Shown one piece after another: positions 34,560 through 45,391 of a stretch of DNA of 64,000 bases. Within the stretch, counting starts at the first letter, position 1. Each line of letters opens with the position of its first letter. This DNA is from Hyphomonadaceae bacterium. GTDB taxonomy: Bacteria; Pseudomonadota; Alphaproteobacteria; Caulobacterales; Maricaulaceae. The stretch is from positions 181,382 to 245,381 of the forward strand of contig JABDMW010000028.1 in assembly GCA_013001295.1 (NCBI GenBank), given 5' to 3'. The notes under the pieces are model-generated. The model saw nothing but the letters and a program-made list of their open reading frames with translations. It made no database searches and was not told the origin of the DNA. Both the position numbers and the translations under genes were made by a program.

Positions 34560-35465
34560 ATGGACAAATCGATCACCCTTTTAGACGGCGGTATGGGGCA
34601 AGAGCTCGTTCGACGGTCCGGGAAACCCCCTACACCGCTTTGGTCTGCCCGCGTCTTGTTGGATGAACCTGATCTGGTCGAAGCGCTCCACCTGGAGTTC
34701 ATTGAAGCCGGTGCCAAAATTATTGCGCTCAACAATTATACGGCCACACCATTCAGACTAAAACGCGATGCTAATCCCGAATTGTTTGAACCGATTCACA
34801 ACGCTGCAATAAAGGTCGCGCATTCGGCACGAAATAAATCCGGCAAGTCAGATGTAAAAATCGCCGGATGCCTTCCCCCGCTTGTTGCCAGTTATAAACC
34901 CGAGCTTGTCCCCAAGGCTGAGGATTGCTTAGCTCAATACAGGGAACTCGTGGATGTCCAAAAAGACGGTATTGATCTCATGTTTTGCGAAACAGTCGCC
35001 ACGATACGAGAGGCCATTGCGGCAGCGACAGCCTCGACAGAAGCAGGCCTTGAAACAGTGGTCAGTTTCACACTTGATGATGACAATCCACGCAACTTGC
35101 GATCAGGTGAACCGCTCACCGACGCCATTGAAGCGGTTAAGCCGTTCCGCATCGCCGCGATCACCATAAATTGTTCCGCGCCTGAAACTGTCAACATGGC
35201 AATGCCAATTCTCGTGGACAAGTTTCCGGTTGTCGGCGGCTATGCCAACGGCTTCCAATCTATCGATACCTTAGAAGCTGGTGGAACCACCAAAGGATTG
35301 AAAGCGCGCAAAGATTTAACGCCCGAAATATATGCGCAATATGCGCTAGGTTGGGCCAAAATGGGCGCAAAAATTATTGGTGGGTGTTGTGAAGTTGGTC
35401 CAGCACACATCGCCGAAATTGACCGTGTGCTGCGGGCGGCAGGATACACGATAAATCCATTGTAA
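34560..35465 (+). CDS. homocysteine S-methyltransferase family protein
   Basis: 301 aa TIM-barrel methyltransferase making methionine from homocysteine with a small methyl donor. The zinc-thiolate ligands are Cys in TINCSAPE and the Cys pair in IGGCCEVGP. The N-terminal LLDGGMGQELVRR is the family opening. It lacks the other domains of MetH, so it is the stand-alone BHMT/MmuM type; the donor (betaine or S-methylmethionine) cannot be told. In the 211-bp upstream gap I recognise no SAM or SAH riboswitch. Confidence 0.92.
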   Translation: MDKSITLLDGGMGQELVRRSGKPPTPLWSARVLLDEPDLVEALHLEFIEAGAKIIALNNYTATPFRLKRDANPELFEPIHNAAIKVAHSARNKSGKSDVKIAGCLPPLVASYKPELVPKAEDCLAQYRELVDVQKDGIDLMFCETVATIREAIAAATASTEAGLETVVSFTLDDDNPRNLRSGEPLTDAIEAVKPFRIAAITINCSAPETVNMAMPILVDKFPVVGGYANGFQSIDTLEAGGTTKGLKARKDLTPEIYAQYALGWAKMGAKIIGGCCEVGPAHIAEIDRVLRAAGYTINPL

Positions 35466-35466
35466 A

Positions 35467-35493
35467 TAAAAAAAGGCCGCCTGAAGGCAGCCT
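35467..35493 (-). terminator. intrinsic terminator of the atp operon
   Basis: On the - strand, AGGCTGCC and GGCGGCCT arms (one mismatch) enclose TTCA and are followed by a run of T. The + strand lacks a T-run after the hairpin, so it mainly serves atpC, whose stop lies 34 nt away. Confidence 0.8.
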
Positions 35494-35526
35494 CTGAATT
35501 ATTATTCAATCTCGTTTTAACGGGCG

Positions 35527-35913
35527 CTAAGCCTGTAGTGACTTCAGACCTTCCAGATGTTGCGCGACATCTAGCTTTGCGTCGCCTTCGGCCGCGTCCA
35601 GAGCCTGTTCGGCGCTGGCGATTTCTGCTGCGAGGCTTTCAGCGTCGACGTCTTCGAGCAATGTCGCGCGTTCCGCTAATACGGTCAGACCGTCCGGTGT
35701 CACATCGGCGAACCCGCCTTGGATCATGTATTTAGTTTCGGCACCATCGTTGAAAACAGTGATTGCACCAGTGCGGATCGCGGCCATGAAGGGCGCGTGC
35801 AGCGGCAGGACACCGAAATCACCTTCGGTCCCCGGCACATCGACCTGATCAACTTCGCCGTTGAAAAGTTCGCGTTCCGGAGAAACCAAAGAAAATTGAA
35901 GTTTATCAGACAT
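35527..35913 (-). CDS. atpC: ATP synthase F1 epsilon subunit
   Basis: 128 aa. The N-terminal beta-sandwich (LQFSLVSPERELFNGEVDQVDVPGTEGDFGVL, here given in part) and HAPFMAAIR are diagnostic, followed by the helical hairpin rich in Ala/Glu (about 88-128). It couples rotation to the c-ring and can inhibit hydrolysis. It begins immediately after the atpD stop and is the last gene of the operon. Confidence 0.96.
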   Translation of the reverse strand: MSDKLQFSLVSPERELFNGEVDQVDVPGTEGDFGVLPLHAPFMAAIRTGAITVFNDGAETKYMIQGGFADVTPDGLTVLAERATLLEDVDAESLAAEIASAEQALDAAEGDAKLDVAQHLEGLKSLQA

Positions 35914-37473
<1,560 letters not shown>

Positions 37474-38400
37474 TTAGAGCGCTTCCGCGCCTGAAATAAT
37501 TTCAATTAGTTCGCTGGTGATCTGTGCCTGACGTGTCCGGTTAAAGGTCAGTGTCAATTTGTCGATCATTTCACCGGCATTTCGTGTCGCATTGTCCATT
37601 GCAGTCATTTTACTGCCCATCTCACCGGCATTGTTTTCAAGCAAGGCGGCAAAGATTTGTGTATTGATATTGCGTGGTAGTAAGACTTTCAGGATACCCT
37701 CTTCATCGGGCTCATACTCGTAAGCTGCACCTTTAAGATCAGGCGCAAAAACATCATCAGCGGCAGACGGGCCGTCATCAGCGTTTCCGGTTCTGGATCC
37801 AACAGCCACAATTGCCGGAATCATGGTTTTGACCGTTGGTTCCTGGGTCATCACATTGACGAATTTAGAATAAATCAATTTGCAGATGTCAAACTCGCCG
37901 GCGTCAAACATATCAGTGATTTTTCCACCGATTTCACCTGCAATCGCGGCATTTAAAGTCTTGTGCTCTTTCAATGAGATAAAATCGATGATTTTGTCGC
38001 CGTATAGGCGTTCCAGTTGATCATGACCTTTTTTACCAACGCACATGATTTTGACCGTTTTACCGAGTTTCTCAAGCGAAACGATTTCTTCGCGGGCTGC
38101 ACGGACGATGTTTGTATTAAAACCACCGCATAGTCCACGATCGGCCGTCGCAATAACCAATAGGTGTGTTTGATCACTTCCGGTTCCGACCAAAAGTTTT
38201 GGTGCGCCTTCTGACCCGGCCATTGAAGCGGACAGATTGGTAATGACAGCGCCAATGCGGTCAGAGTATGGACGTGACCGTTCCGCAGCCTGTTGTGCTT
38301 TACGCAGCTTTGCCGCCGCCACCATTTGCATGGCTTTGGTGATCTTCTGCGTGTTCTTCACACTCGAGATACGGGTTCTGAGTTCCTTGAGGCTGGCCAT
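37474..38400 (-). CDS. atpG: ATP synthase F1 gamma subunit
   Basis: Central rotor shaft, 308 aa. The N-terminal helix [20 protein letters not shown] and the C-terminal signature [17 protein letters not shown] with [21 protein letters not shown] are clear. It is about 20 residues longer than the E. coli protein, owing to an acidic insertion around [13 protein letters not shown] (near residue 205). It lies between atpA and atpD, as usual. Confidence 0.96.
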   Translation of the reverse strand: MASLKELRTRISSVKNTQKITKAMQMVAAAKLRKAQQAAERSRPYSDRIGAVITNLSASMAGSEGAPKLLVGTGSDQTHLLVIATADRGLCGGFNTNIVRAAREEIVSLEKLGKTVKIMCVGKKGHDQLERLYGDKIIDFISLKEHKTLNAAIAGEIGGKITDMFDAGEFDICKLIYSKFVNVMTQEPTVKTMIPAIVAVGSRTGNADDGPSAADDVFAPDLKGAAYEYEPDEEGILKVLLPRNINTQIFAALLENNAGEMGSKMTAMDNATRNAGEMIDKLTLTFNRTRQAQITSELIEIISGAEAL

Positions 38401-38421
38401 TGTGGCGCTCCCTTACCTGAC

Positions 38422-39957
38422 TTAAGCCGCGAAGTTCTTAGTGAAGTCTGCGAGTACAGATTTCAGATTTGCTTCCGATTCATCGGTCAGTTTTTTGCTG
38501 GATTTAATCTCAGCAAGAAGGTCAGATTGTTGGCCGTTCAGATGAGTCAGCAATTCAGATTCATATTTTTTAATGTCCGCAACAGCAATACCGTCCAAAT
38601 ACCCACGTGTACCGGCATAAAGGACACATACCTGCTCTTCCACCTGCAATGGTGAGAACTGAGGTTGCTTCAACAATTCTGTTAACCGCTCACCACGGGC
38701 CAAAAGAGCCTGTGTTGATGCATCCAGGTCAGAACCGAACTGCGCAAACGCCGCCATTTCACGGTACTGCGCCAATTCACCTTTAATCGGACCGGCAACC
38801 TGCTTCATGGCTTTGATCTGCGCTGATGACCCCACCCGTGAAACGGATAGACCCACGTTCAATGCCGGACGGATACCTTGGAAGAACAAGTCTGTTTCGA
38901 GGAATATCTGACCATCGGTAATCGAAATCACGTTGGTCGGAATAAACGCTGACACATCATTACCCTGGGTTTCAATAATCGGCAAAGCCGTCAATGAACC
39001 TGCGCCATTATCTTCGTTCAATTTCGCCGCACGCTCAAGCAAACGGGAGTGAAGATAGAAAACATCACCTGGATAAGCTTCGCGGCCCGGAGGACGACGA
39101 AGAAGCAGTGACATTTGACGATAAGCAACCGCCTGTTTTGACAAATCATCATATACGATCAGGCCGTGCATGCCGTTGTCACGGAAATATTCACCCATCG
39201 CACAGCCGGCAAATGGTGCCAGGAACTGCATAGGCGCTGGTTCAGATGCGGTCGCGGACACGATAGTCGTGTATTGCATCGCACCATTTTCTTCGAGAAC
39301 TTTAACAAGTTGCGCAACGGTTGAGCGTTTTTGACCGATCACAACATAGATACAATAGAGTTGATCATCTTCATCACCGGCTTCAAATGCGGCGCGCTGA
39401 TTAAGGATGGCATCGACAGCCACGGCTGTTTTACCGGTTTGACGGTCACCAATGATCAATTCGCGCTGGCCACGGCCAATCGGGATCAAGGCATCAATCG
39501 CTTTAATACCTGTTTGAACAGGCTCATGCACAGATTTACGCGGGATAATGCCCGGCGCTTTCACGTCAACGCGACGACGCTCTTTGACGTCTTTCAATGG
39601 ACCTTTGCCATCGATTGGCTCGCCCAGGGCATTTACAACACGGCCTAAAAGGCTTTTGCCAACAGGAACGTCCACAATTTCGCCGAGACGCTTAACAGTG
39701 TCGCCTTCTGAAATACCACGGTCATCACCAAAGATAACCACACCGACATTGTCGCTTTCAAGGTTCAACGCCATGCCTTTAATGCCGCCTGGGAATTCAA
39801 CCATCTCACCGGCGCGAACATTGTCCAGACCGTGAATACGGGCGATACCGTCACCAACGGAAAGAACCTGACCTATGTCAGTTACTTTAGCTTCAGAGCC
39901 GTAACCCTTAATTTGCTTTTTCAGAATGCTAGAAATTTCTGCGGCGCGAATATCCAT
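38422..39957 (-). CDS. atpA: ATP synthase F1 alpha subunit
   Basis: Non-catalytic nucleotide-binding subunit, 511 aa. The P-loop is GDRQTGKT, with [14 protein letters not shown] near the start and the family signature [14 protein letters not shown]. The N-terminus ([19 protein letters not shown]) binds the delta subunit. It follows atpH by 4 nt and precedes atpG by 21 nt. Confidence 0.97.
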   Translation of the reverse strand: MDIRAAEISSILKKQIKGYGSEAKVTDIGQVLSVGDGIARIHGLDNVRAGEMVEFPGGIKGMALNLESDNVGVVIFGDDRGISEGDTVKRLGEIVDVPVGKSLLGRVVNALGEPIDGKGPLKDVKERRRVDVKAPGIIPRKSVHEPVQTGIKAIDALIPIGRGQRELIIGDRQTGKTAVAVDAILNQRAAFEAGDEDDQLYCIYVVIGQKRSTVAQLVKVLEENGAMQYTTIVSATASEPAPMQFLAPFAGCAMGEYFRDNGMHGLIVYDDLSKQAVAYRQMSLLLRRPPGREAYPGDVFYLHSRLLERAAKLNEDNGAGSLTALPIIETQGNDVSAFIPTNVISITDGQIFLETDLFFQGIRPALNVGLSVSRVGSSAQIKAMKQVAGPIKGELAQYREMAAFAQFGSDLDASTQALLARGERLTELLKQPQFSPLQVEEQVCVLYAGTRGYLDGIAVADIKKYESELLTHLNGQQSDLLAEIKSSKKLTDESEANLKSVLADFTKNFAA

Positions 39958-39961
39958 AGTC

Positions 39962-40519
39962 TTATGCCTCTTTCATAGCCATTTTCAGGCCTTCAAGTTT
40001 TGTTTTGAGCGTGCTGTCAAAATAACGGGATCCGATTTTAACGGCGAATCCCCCGAGTAATGATGGATCGATCTGGGTTTCAATATCCACATCGTTCCCG
40101 ATTGTCTTTTTGATTTGTGTTTGAATTGATTTCAGCTGGGCAGCTGTCAATTTCTGCGCTGAAATCACTTGAGCGGACTGTGTTCCGCGGCGTCGCGCCA
40201 ATTTTTCTTCAAAGGCAGCGATAATTTCAGGGATTTGCGAAGCACGGCGATTCTCCACGCACGTGCCAATAAATTGGGTTGTTAATTTGCTGAGCTTGGC
40301 TTTCTTGGCCACTGCCAGCATAGCTGAAAGTTGATCTGCCGTCGCCACGACCGGGCTTTTTGACAACGCCGTTAGATCGGCACTCTTAGCAAACAAGCCC
40401 TTGAGCGTTTTGAGGTCTTTTTCTACTGTTTTCAGAGACTTAGCGTCTTCCGCAAGTTCGAGAAGGGCCGTGGCATATCGCTTAGCAGCTTCGCCAGTGA
40501 TCATATCAAGGTTCGACAT
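39962..40519 (-). CDS. atpH: ATP synthase F1 delta subunit
   Basis: Stator subunit linking F1 to the b subunits, 185 aa. The ATG at 40519 gives the normal start [21 protein letters not shown], with GGAAAG about 9 nt upstream; the frame stays open to 40558 but without a site. The C-terminal [24 protein letters not shown] contains the conserved delta motif. It is the first gene of atpHAGDC; the Fo genes are not in the window, as is usual for alphaproteobacteria. Confidence 0.95.
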   Translation of the reverse strand: MSNLDMITGEAAKRYATALLELAEDAKSLKTVEKDLKTLKGLFAKSADLTALSKSPVVATADQLSAMLAVAKKAKLSKLTTQFIGTCVENRRASQIPEIIAAFEEKLARRRGTQSAQVISAQKLTAAQLKSIQTQIKKTIGNDVDIETQIDPSLLGGFAVKIGSRYFDSTLKTKLEGLKMAMKEA

Positions 40520-40744
40520 GAAGGTCTTTCCAGTGATGGCCCGAAACTGAAAATCCAATTTCTGGCGTGTAAAGATGTTATCCGTTAATACGCCGGCATA
40601 TTCGCCGTACCCAACGGCAGAGGGCCGCTAAAGCAAGCGCGTATTAACATGGGAAATTTGCGATTCCAACCCCTATGTTTCACAAGTCGAAACGGTCATA
40701 TTGACGCAGGTTTTTTTGGTGTTATTTGGGACTGTTTTGGCCGC

Positions 40745-41077
40745 TTATTTGCGTTTGATACTGAACAAAACGCCAAGAGTTAAAAGCCCGAAAACAGCAG
40801 CGAAATACGGTAAGTATTCCAAGGGCGGTCGATCGCTCAACCAGTTCAAACTTATAAAATATCCCAGAATATAAGCCATAACCAGAAATGCGACGAGACG
40901 AACCGATCTTGCCGTACCGTGCAAACCGCCCCACAGCGCATAAAGAAAGACGGGAAATGCGAGCAAATTGCCGACTGACATCCACTCCCATTTCGTGAAG
41001 AACGGCAGGGCCGCATATAGCGCGATCGCCGCTGTCACCAGTGTTTTTGAAATCATCATTTTGGTTGAATAGTTCAT
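40745..41077 (-). CDS. small multi-pass membrane protein, unknown
   Basis: 110 aa with three to four predicted membrane helices (about 10-28, 35-50, 58-77 and 88-106) and a short basic C-terminus (SIKRK). GGGGGAG lies 4 nt before the ATG at 41077, supporting this frame over an overlapping one at 40722-40991. I recognise no family. It stands alone between atpH and the ZntB-like gene. Confidence 0.65.
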   Translation of the reverse strand: MNYSTKMMISKTLVTAAIALYAALPFFTKWEWMSVGNLLAFPVFLYALWGGLHGTARSVRLVAFLVMAYILGYFISLNWLSDRPPLEYLPYFAAVFGLLTLGVLFSIKRK

Positions 41078-41153
41078 ATGCTCCCCCGTTTTCTGACCGA
41101 TCTTATAGAGGCTTAATTCTCAATCCGATGCTCGTTTAATCAAATAAGGTAAA

Positions 41154-42125
41154 TTAAATCCATTTGAGTTTTCTGAATATCACGAGCTGCATCAGGATAA
41201 CGAAGGATAAAAATCCGCAAAAAATCAGAAATGCCGAAGTATTCTCAGAACCCGGAATGCCGCCGACATTTATACCCAGCAATCCTGTCAAAAACCCGAG
41301 CGGTAAAAACACGGCTGAAATCATCGACAGAATATACATGTTTTTATTCATGCGGTCCGAGATCATGTTCGCGAGTTCGTCCTTGACAATTTGCGCACGT
41401 TCGCGAATAGCGTCCAGCTCCTCCACATACCGAAGAACGAAGTTATAATTCTCCTGAAGGTGGCGGCGGTCTTTATCATCGATCCAGCTGAACTCGGCCA
41501 TCCGCAACTGGGAAACAGCATCTTTTTGCGGCGACATATGGCGGCGAAAAACGATGGCTTTCTTACGTATATCTGTGATGTCTTTGCGCAGTTGGGTATT
41601 GCCATCGCGGATAACCGCCTCTTCCGTGTCGTCGGTCCGCTCATCTAGCGCGGTCAGAACCGGTTCAAAGCGCCCGAACAATTGCGACAACAGCATACCG
41701 ATGAACCGCCCTGAATTGGCCGGTCCCGTGCCCGCTTTGATCTTGCTTTCAAGAGTCTTGACCGCTTTTACGTTTCGTCTTTGAACGCTGATAATCCGGT
41801 GAGCATCTATCCAAAGACGGATCGAGACCATGTCCTCTTCGTCCCCTTCTTCGTTTAAATTTACGCCGCGCAAGATAATGATAGCGCCATCGCCAATTTC
41901 AGTGAGGCGCGGGCGGGTTTCTTCGGCCAAAATTGCTTCGATAATAAAAGGATCCAAATAAGATATTTCAGCCTGCATCCACTCGGGTGTTTTTGGATCA
42001 TTGGCGTCCAAATGAACCCAGGCAAGTTTATCATCTTCCAGATGCTGGCTGATTTCTTTGCCATTGAGAGCCGTTCCGCCGCCTTTACCGTCAAACCCAT
42101 ATGCCAAAAGAATGTGCCCACTCAT
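41154..42125 (-). CDS. CorA-superfamily metal transporter, ZntB-like
   Basis: 323 aa inner-membrane protein with a large cytosolic N-terminal domain (1-260) and two C-terminal helices. The pore motif after the first helix is GIN in LTGLLGINVGG rather than the magnesium-type GMN, and the loop IPGSEN follows; this is nearer to ZntB, so zinc transport is more likely than magnesium transport (inference). The long helix with YNFVLRYVEELDAIRERAQIV is typical. Its start overlaps the MscS-like gene stop by 4 nt. Confidence 0.88.
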   Translation of the reverse strand: MSGHILLAYGFDGKGGGTALNGKEISQHLEDDKLAWVHLDANDPKTPEWMQAEISYLDPFIIEAILAEETRPRLTEIGDGAIIILRGVNLNEEGDEEDMVSIRLWIDAHRIISVQRRNVKAVKTLESKIKAGTGPANSGRFIGMLLSQLFGRFEPVLTALDERTDDTEEAVIRDGNTQLRKDITDIRKKAIVFRRHMSPQKDAVSQLRMAEFSWIDDKDRRHLQENYNFVLRYVEELDAIRERAQIVKDELANMISDRMNKNMYILSMISAVFLPLGFLTGLLGINVGGIPGSENTSAFLIFCGFLSFVILMQLVIFRKLKWI

Positions 42126-43099
42126 TTAAACACCTCCGGGTTTTTGATATGAATGTCAGATTGCGGATACGGAATGACGATCCCGTTATCATTGAACTTT
42201 CGCCAAATTGCGCGAAAGACGTCACTTTTAGGCTCCAACCTACCCTCTGTGACATTATCAACCCAGAAATACAGAACAAAATCGACCGAGCTCGATCCGA
42301 AGGCAGTTAAGTAGCATTGTGGCTCCGGGTCTTTGCTACATCGCGGATGCTCTATTGCGGCTTCCAGGATCAATTCCCGTGCCCGTTCGATGTCGGATTC
42401 GTAAGAAACACCCAGCAGGATTTCAACGCGTCCCTTCTCATTGGTGAATGTCCAGTTTGTGACCCGGTTGGTGATGAAATCTTCGTTCGGAATCATGATC
42501 TCTTTGCTATCGAATGTTTCAATCAATGTGTAACGAGCACCTGTTGACTTGACGATGCCCTGATATCCGCCCGACAGTTCAACAAGATCGCCTTCCTCAA
42601 CAGATTTCTCAAACAAGAGAATAAGTCCGCTGATGAAATTGGATGTAATTTTCTGAAGGCCAAAACCAATACCGATACCAATTGCACCACTCAGAACCGC
42701 GAATGCAGTAAGATCGATCCCAAGGATGTTGAGCGACATGAAAAATACAATTACGTAAACCACTATTTTCAGGCCCTTTACCAAGAGAGCGCGGTTGCTG
42801 GACTTTATTTTATCCAAGCCTTGGATTGCTTTTTCACCTGTGACTGAAATCAGACTGGCGATCCACAACAAACCCATTAAGGTAATTACGCCATGAATAA
42901 ATTTATAGGCCGTGACATTGTACGATCCAATCTTAAGGGAATATGGATCACGATCGATCACTTCCTTAACAGGATCCAGCAATCCAACAAAAGCCGCCAA
43001 GAAATAAGCCAGAATGATCAGTGCCAATAGCCATCGCGACCAACCGGACTCCGGCTTAAATATCGTTATCAGAAAATTTTTCCACCAGCTCTTTTTCAT
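42122..43099 (-). CDS. MscS-family mechanosensitive channel
   Basis: 325 aa. Helices lie at about 22-42, 66-84 and 103-130, then the pore helix with ILGIDLTAFAVLSGAIGIGIGFGLQ shown in part, FISGLILLFE, and the beta domain DLVELSGGYQGIVKSTGARYT and IPNEDFITNRVTNWT. The C-terminal alpha/beta domain ends FNDNGIVIPYPQSDI. It is predicted to release solutes on hypo-osmotic shock. It overlaps the ZntB-like gene (ATGA), so the two are probably expressed together. Confidence 0.93.
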   Translation of the reverse strand: MKKSWWKNFLITIFKPESGWSRWLLALIILAYFLAAFVGLLDPVKEVIDRDPYSLKIGSYNVTAYKFIHGVITLMGLLWIASLISVTGEKAIQGLDKIKSSNRALLVKGLKIVVYVIVFFMSLNILGIDLTAFAVLSGAIGIGIGFGLQKITSNFISGLILLFEKSVEEGDLVELSGGYQGIVKSTGARYTLIETFDSKEIMIPNEDFITNRVTNWTFTNEKGRVEILLGVSYESDIERARELILEAAIEHPRCSKDPEPQCYLTAFGSSSVDFVLYFWVDNVTEGRLEPKSDVFRAIWRKFNDNGIVIPYPQSDIHIKNPEVFK

Positions 43100-43166
43100 A
43101 AGGGCATTGTCACATTATTTTTACGCGTCTGGCAATCATGGATTTAGCAATTCCACTGGGCTCAAT

Positions 43167-45344
43167 TTACATAAATCCTTGCGGATCAATGTCGATTTGA
43201 AGCTTGAATTTGCTGGGCACGCGGATGCGACCCTGCCAGGTGCGCATATAAGCTGGCAGGTTGATATTACGATCTGCGCGGATCAGAAAACGGCGACGAT
43301 GCCGCCCGCGCAGAATGGCAATCGGGGCTTCGCTCGGCCCCATGATTTCGATATCCCCACCGTCTATTCCAACCCGCGGCGCCAACTTTAGAAATTTTTG
43401 GGCGAATTCATTGGCCTTGGGCGCATCCGGTCCCGAAATAATAACGGCGGCCAGTTTTCCAAAAGGCGGCAGGCCTAACATTTCGCGCATTCCCAGTTCG
43501 GCTTTGATAAAGGCCTCGCGGTCGCCGTTTGCAAGCGCTACTAAAGCTTCGTGTTCCGGGAGATGGGTCTGAATCAAGGCGCGGCCGGGCTTTTCGGCCC
43601 GCCCTGCCCGTCCCGCCACTTGAACCAAAGTTTGATAGGTGCGCTCTCCGGCACGTAAGTCACCGCCGGCCAATCCAAGGTCCCCATCGACCACGCCAAC
43701 AAATGTCAAATGCGGAAAGTTATGACCTTTGACCACCATCTGGGTGCCGACCATGATATCGATCTCGCCGGCCGCCATCTTGGCCATGCGTTCGCGAATG
43801 CGTTCCGGGTTTCCAGCCGTATCAGAAGACAGGATTTCGATGGTTTTATCTGGAAAAAGGATCGCGGCCTCCTCCGCGACACGTTCAACACCCGGACCAA
43901 CCGGGCTGAGACTGCCGTCAGTTTTACAGGCTGGGCAGGCTTTCGGCATGGGCATGGAATAACCCGTATGGTGGCATATGGCGCGTCCGGTGCGTTTGTG
44001 CTCTACCAGCCAGCTATCGGTATCGGGTGATTTCAACCGCTCCCCGCACGCCCGGCAGATAATCAAGGGCGCATATCCACGCCGGTTGAGATACAGCATG
44101 GCCTGATCACCCTGTTCGAGCGCTTGACTGACACCATCGATTAAAGGCTGGGATAGGAATCGGCCTTTTTCCGGTACATGTTCTTTCAAATCGACGAGAC
44201 CGACTTCAGGCATGATCGCGGCGCCCGGACGTTCCGGCAGGATAACATGTGCATAGCGACCGGTGCGGGCATTGGTCAGGCTCTCCAGCGAGGGAGTTGC
44301 AGAAGCCAATACAATACTGGCGCCGGATAAGCTGGCCCGGACCACAGCCATATCGCGCGCATTATAAATAACGCCTTCTTCCTGTTTGTAAGAGCTATCA
44401 TGTTCTTCGTCGACCACGATCAGTTGCAGGTCCGTATAGGGAAGATACAGCGCCGAACGGGCTCCGACGACGAGCTTTGCCCGCCCGGTTGCCACTTCAC
44501 GCCAGACACGGCGCCGCGCTGCGTCGCCCATGGCCGAATGCCATTGCGCGGGCTCCGCCCCGAACCGCTCGGTGATCCGGCGCATCCCGGCCTGTGTCAG
44601 TGCAATCTCGGGCACCAGGATCAAGACTTGCCCGCCGTGTTCCAGAGCTTTCGCCGCCGCTTCAAGATACACTTCGGTTTTTCCAGACCCGGTCACGCCG
44701 TCCAGCAATGCCGCATTAAATCCGGTCTCTTCGACCAATTTGCTCAAGCTTAATACGGCCTGGTTCTGGCCAGATGTGAGTTCAAAGGCGCGGCCATCGT
44801 GCGCAGGCCGGGGCTGAACAAATGGTGGATCGAGCGGCGCATGGGTCCGCGTCAGCAATCCCGCTTTGGCCATGCCTGAAATAACGCCGGGTGAGACACC
44901 GGCGGCCTTGGCGATATCACTGGCGCGACCGGGCCATACGTCCGCCAAATCAAGCACGCGTTGTCGTGCGGGCGTAAGTCCCGCAGGTCTGTCCCCTTTT
45001 GGCGTATAAAAATCAACCATCGGACTCGGATCCAGTGCTTTATACGAGCGGATCACCATCCTCAGCACCATGCCCAATGGCGCACAGTTATACTTGGCGG
45101 TAAAGTCGACGAACTTAAGCATCTCTGGTGACAGCGGCCGGCAGGATTTGCGTTCTGCAATTGATTTGAGATCCCGGTCGGGATCAGTCTCCCCGAACCC
45201 CCAAACGACGCCTAATTTAACCTGTTTTCCGATGGGCGCGTAAACGAAATCACCTATGCGAACCGGCGTTCCAGCCGGAGCCAGATAATCAAACGGCTCA
45301 GGGACACTGACCGGAAACAGAACTCGGGCAACCGATTTGGGCAT
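43167..45344 (-). CDS. priA: primosomal replication restart helicase PriA
   Basis: 725 aa 3'-to-5' helicase that reloads the replisome at stalled forks. The Walker A is GVTGSGKTEVYLEA and the Walker B VVDEEHDSSYKQEE; an N-terminal DNA-binding domain (FDYLAPAGTPVRIGDFV) is present. In the Cys-rich region, C430, C433, C470 and C473 match zinc site 1 of E. coli PriA. Site 2 is degenerate: S439, T442, C457 and T460 replace four cysteines. The alignment holds without gaps at a constant offset of 6. One structural zinc is therefore predicted. Confidence 0.96.
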   Translation of the reverse strand: MPKSVARVLFPVSVPEPFDYLAPAGTPVRIGDFVYAPIGKQVKLGVVWGFGETDPDRDLKSIAERKSCRPLSPEMLKFVDFTAKYNCAPLGMVLRMVIRSYKALDPSPMVDFYTPKGDRPAGLTPARQRVLDLADVWPGRASDIAKAAGVSPGVISGMAKAGLLTRTHAPLDPPFVQPRPAHDGRAFELTSGQNQAVLSLSKLVEETGFNAALLDGVTGSGKTEVYLEAAAKALEHGGQVLILVPEIALTQAGMRRITERFGAEPAQWHSAMGDAARRRVWREVATGRAKLVVGARSALYLPYTDLQLIVVDEEHDSSYKQEEGVIYNARDMAVVRASLSGASIVLASATPSLESLTNARTGRYAHVILPERPGAAIMPEVGLVDLKEHVPEKGRFLSQPLIDGVSQALEQGDQAMLYLNRRGYAPLIICRACGERLKSPDTDSWLVEHKRTGRAICHHTGYSMPMPKACPACKTDGSLSPVGPGVERVAEEAAILFPDKTIEILSSDTAGNPERIRERMAKMAAGEIDIMVGTQMVVKGHNFPHLTFVGVVDGDLGLAGGDLRAGERTYQTLVQVAGRAGRAEKPGRALIQTHLPEHEALVALANGDREAFIKAELGMREMLGLPPFGKLAAVIISGPDAPKANEFAQKFLKLAPRVGIDGGDIEIMGPSEAPIAILRGRHRRRFLIRADRNINLPAYMRTWQGRIRVPSKFKLQIDIDPQGFM

Positions 45345-45391
45345 GCCCTATTTATGGCGGGCAAAACTGGATTCGCAAATGGAAAATGCGT

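Noticed and set aside
40584..40648. Nine-base inverted repeat (GTTAATACG/CGTATTAAC) upstream of atpH
   Set aside because: The arms are 47 nt apart, with no supporting structure or promoter element; it may be chance.
40722..40991. Alternative frame over the small membrane gene
   Set aside because: The 40745-41077 frame has a strong ribosome site and clear membrane helices; this one has neither.
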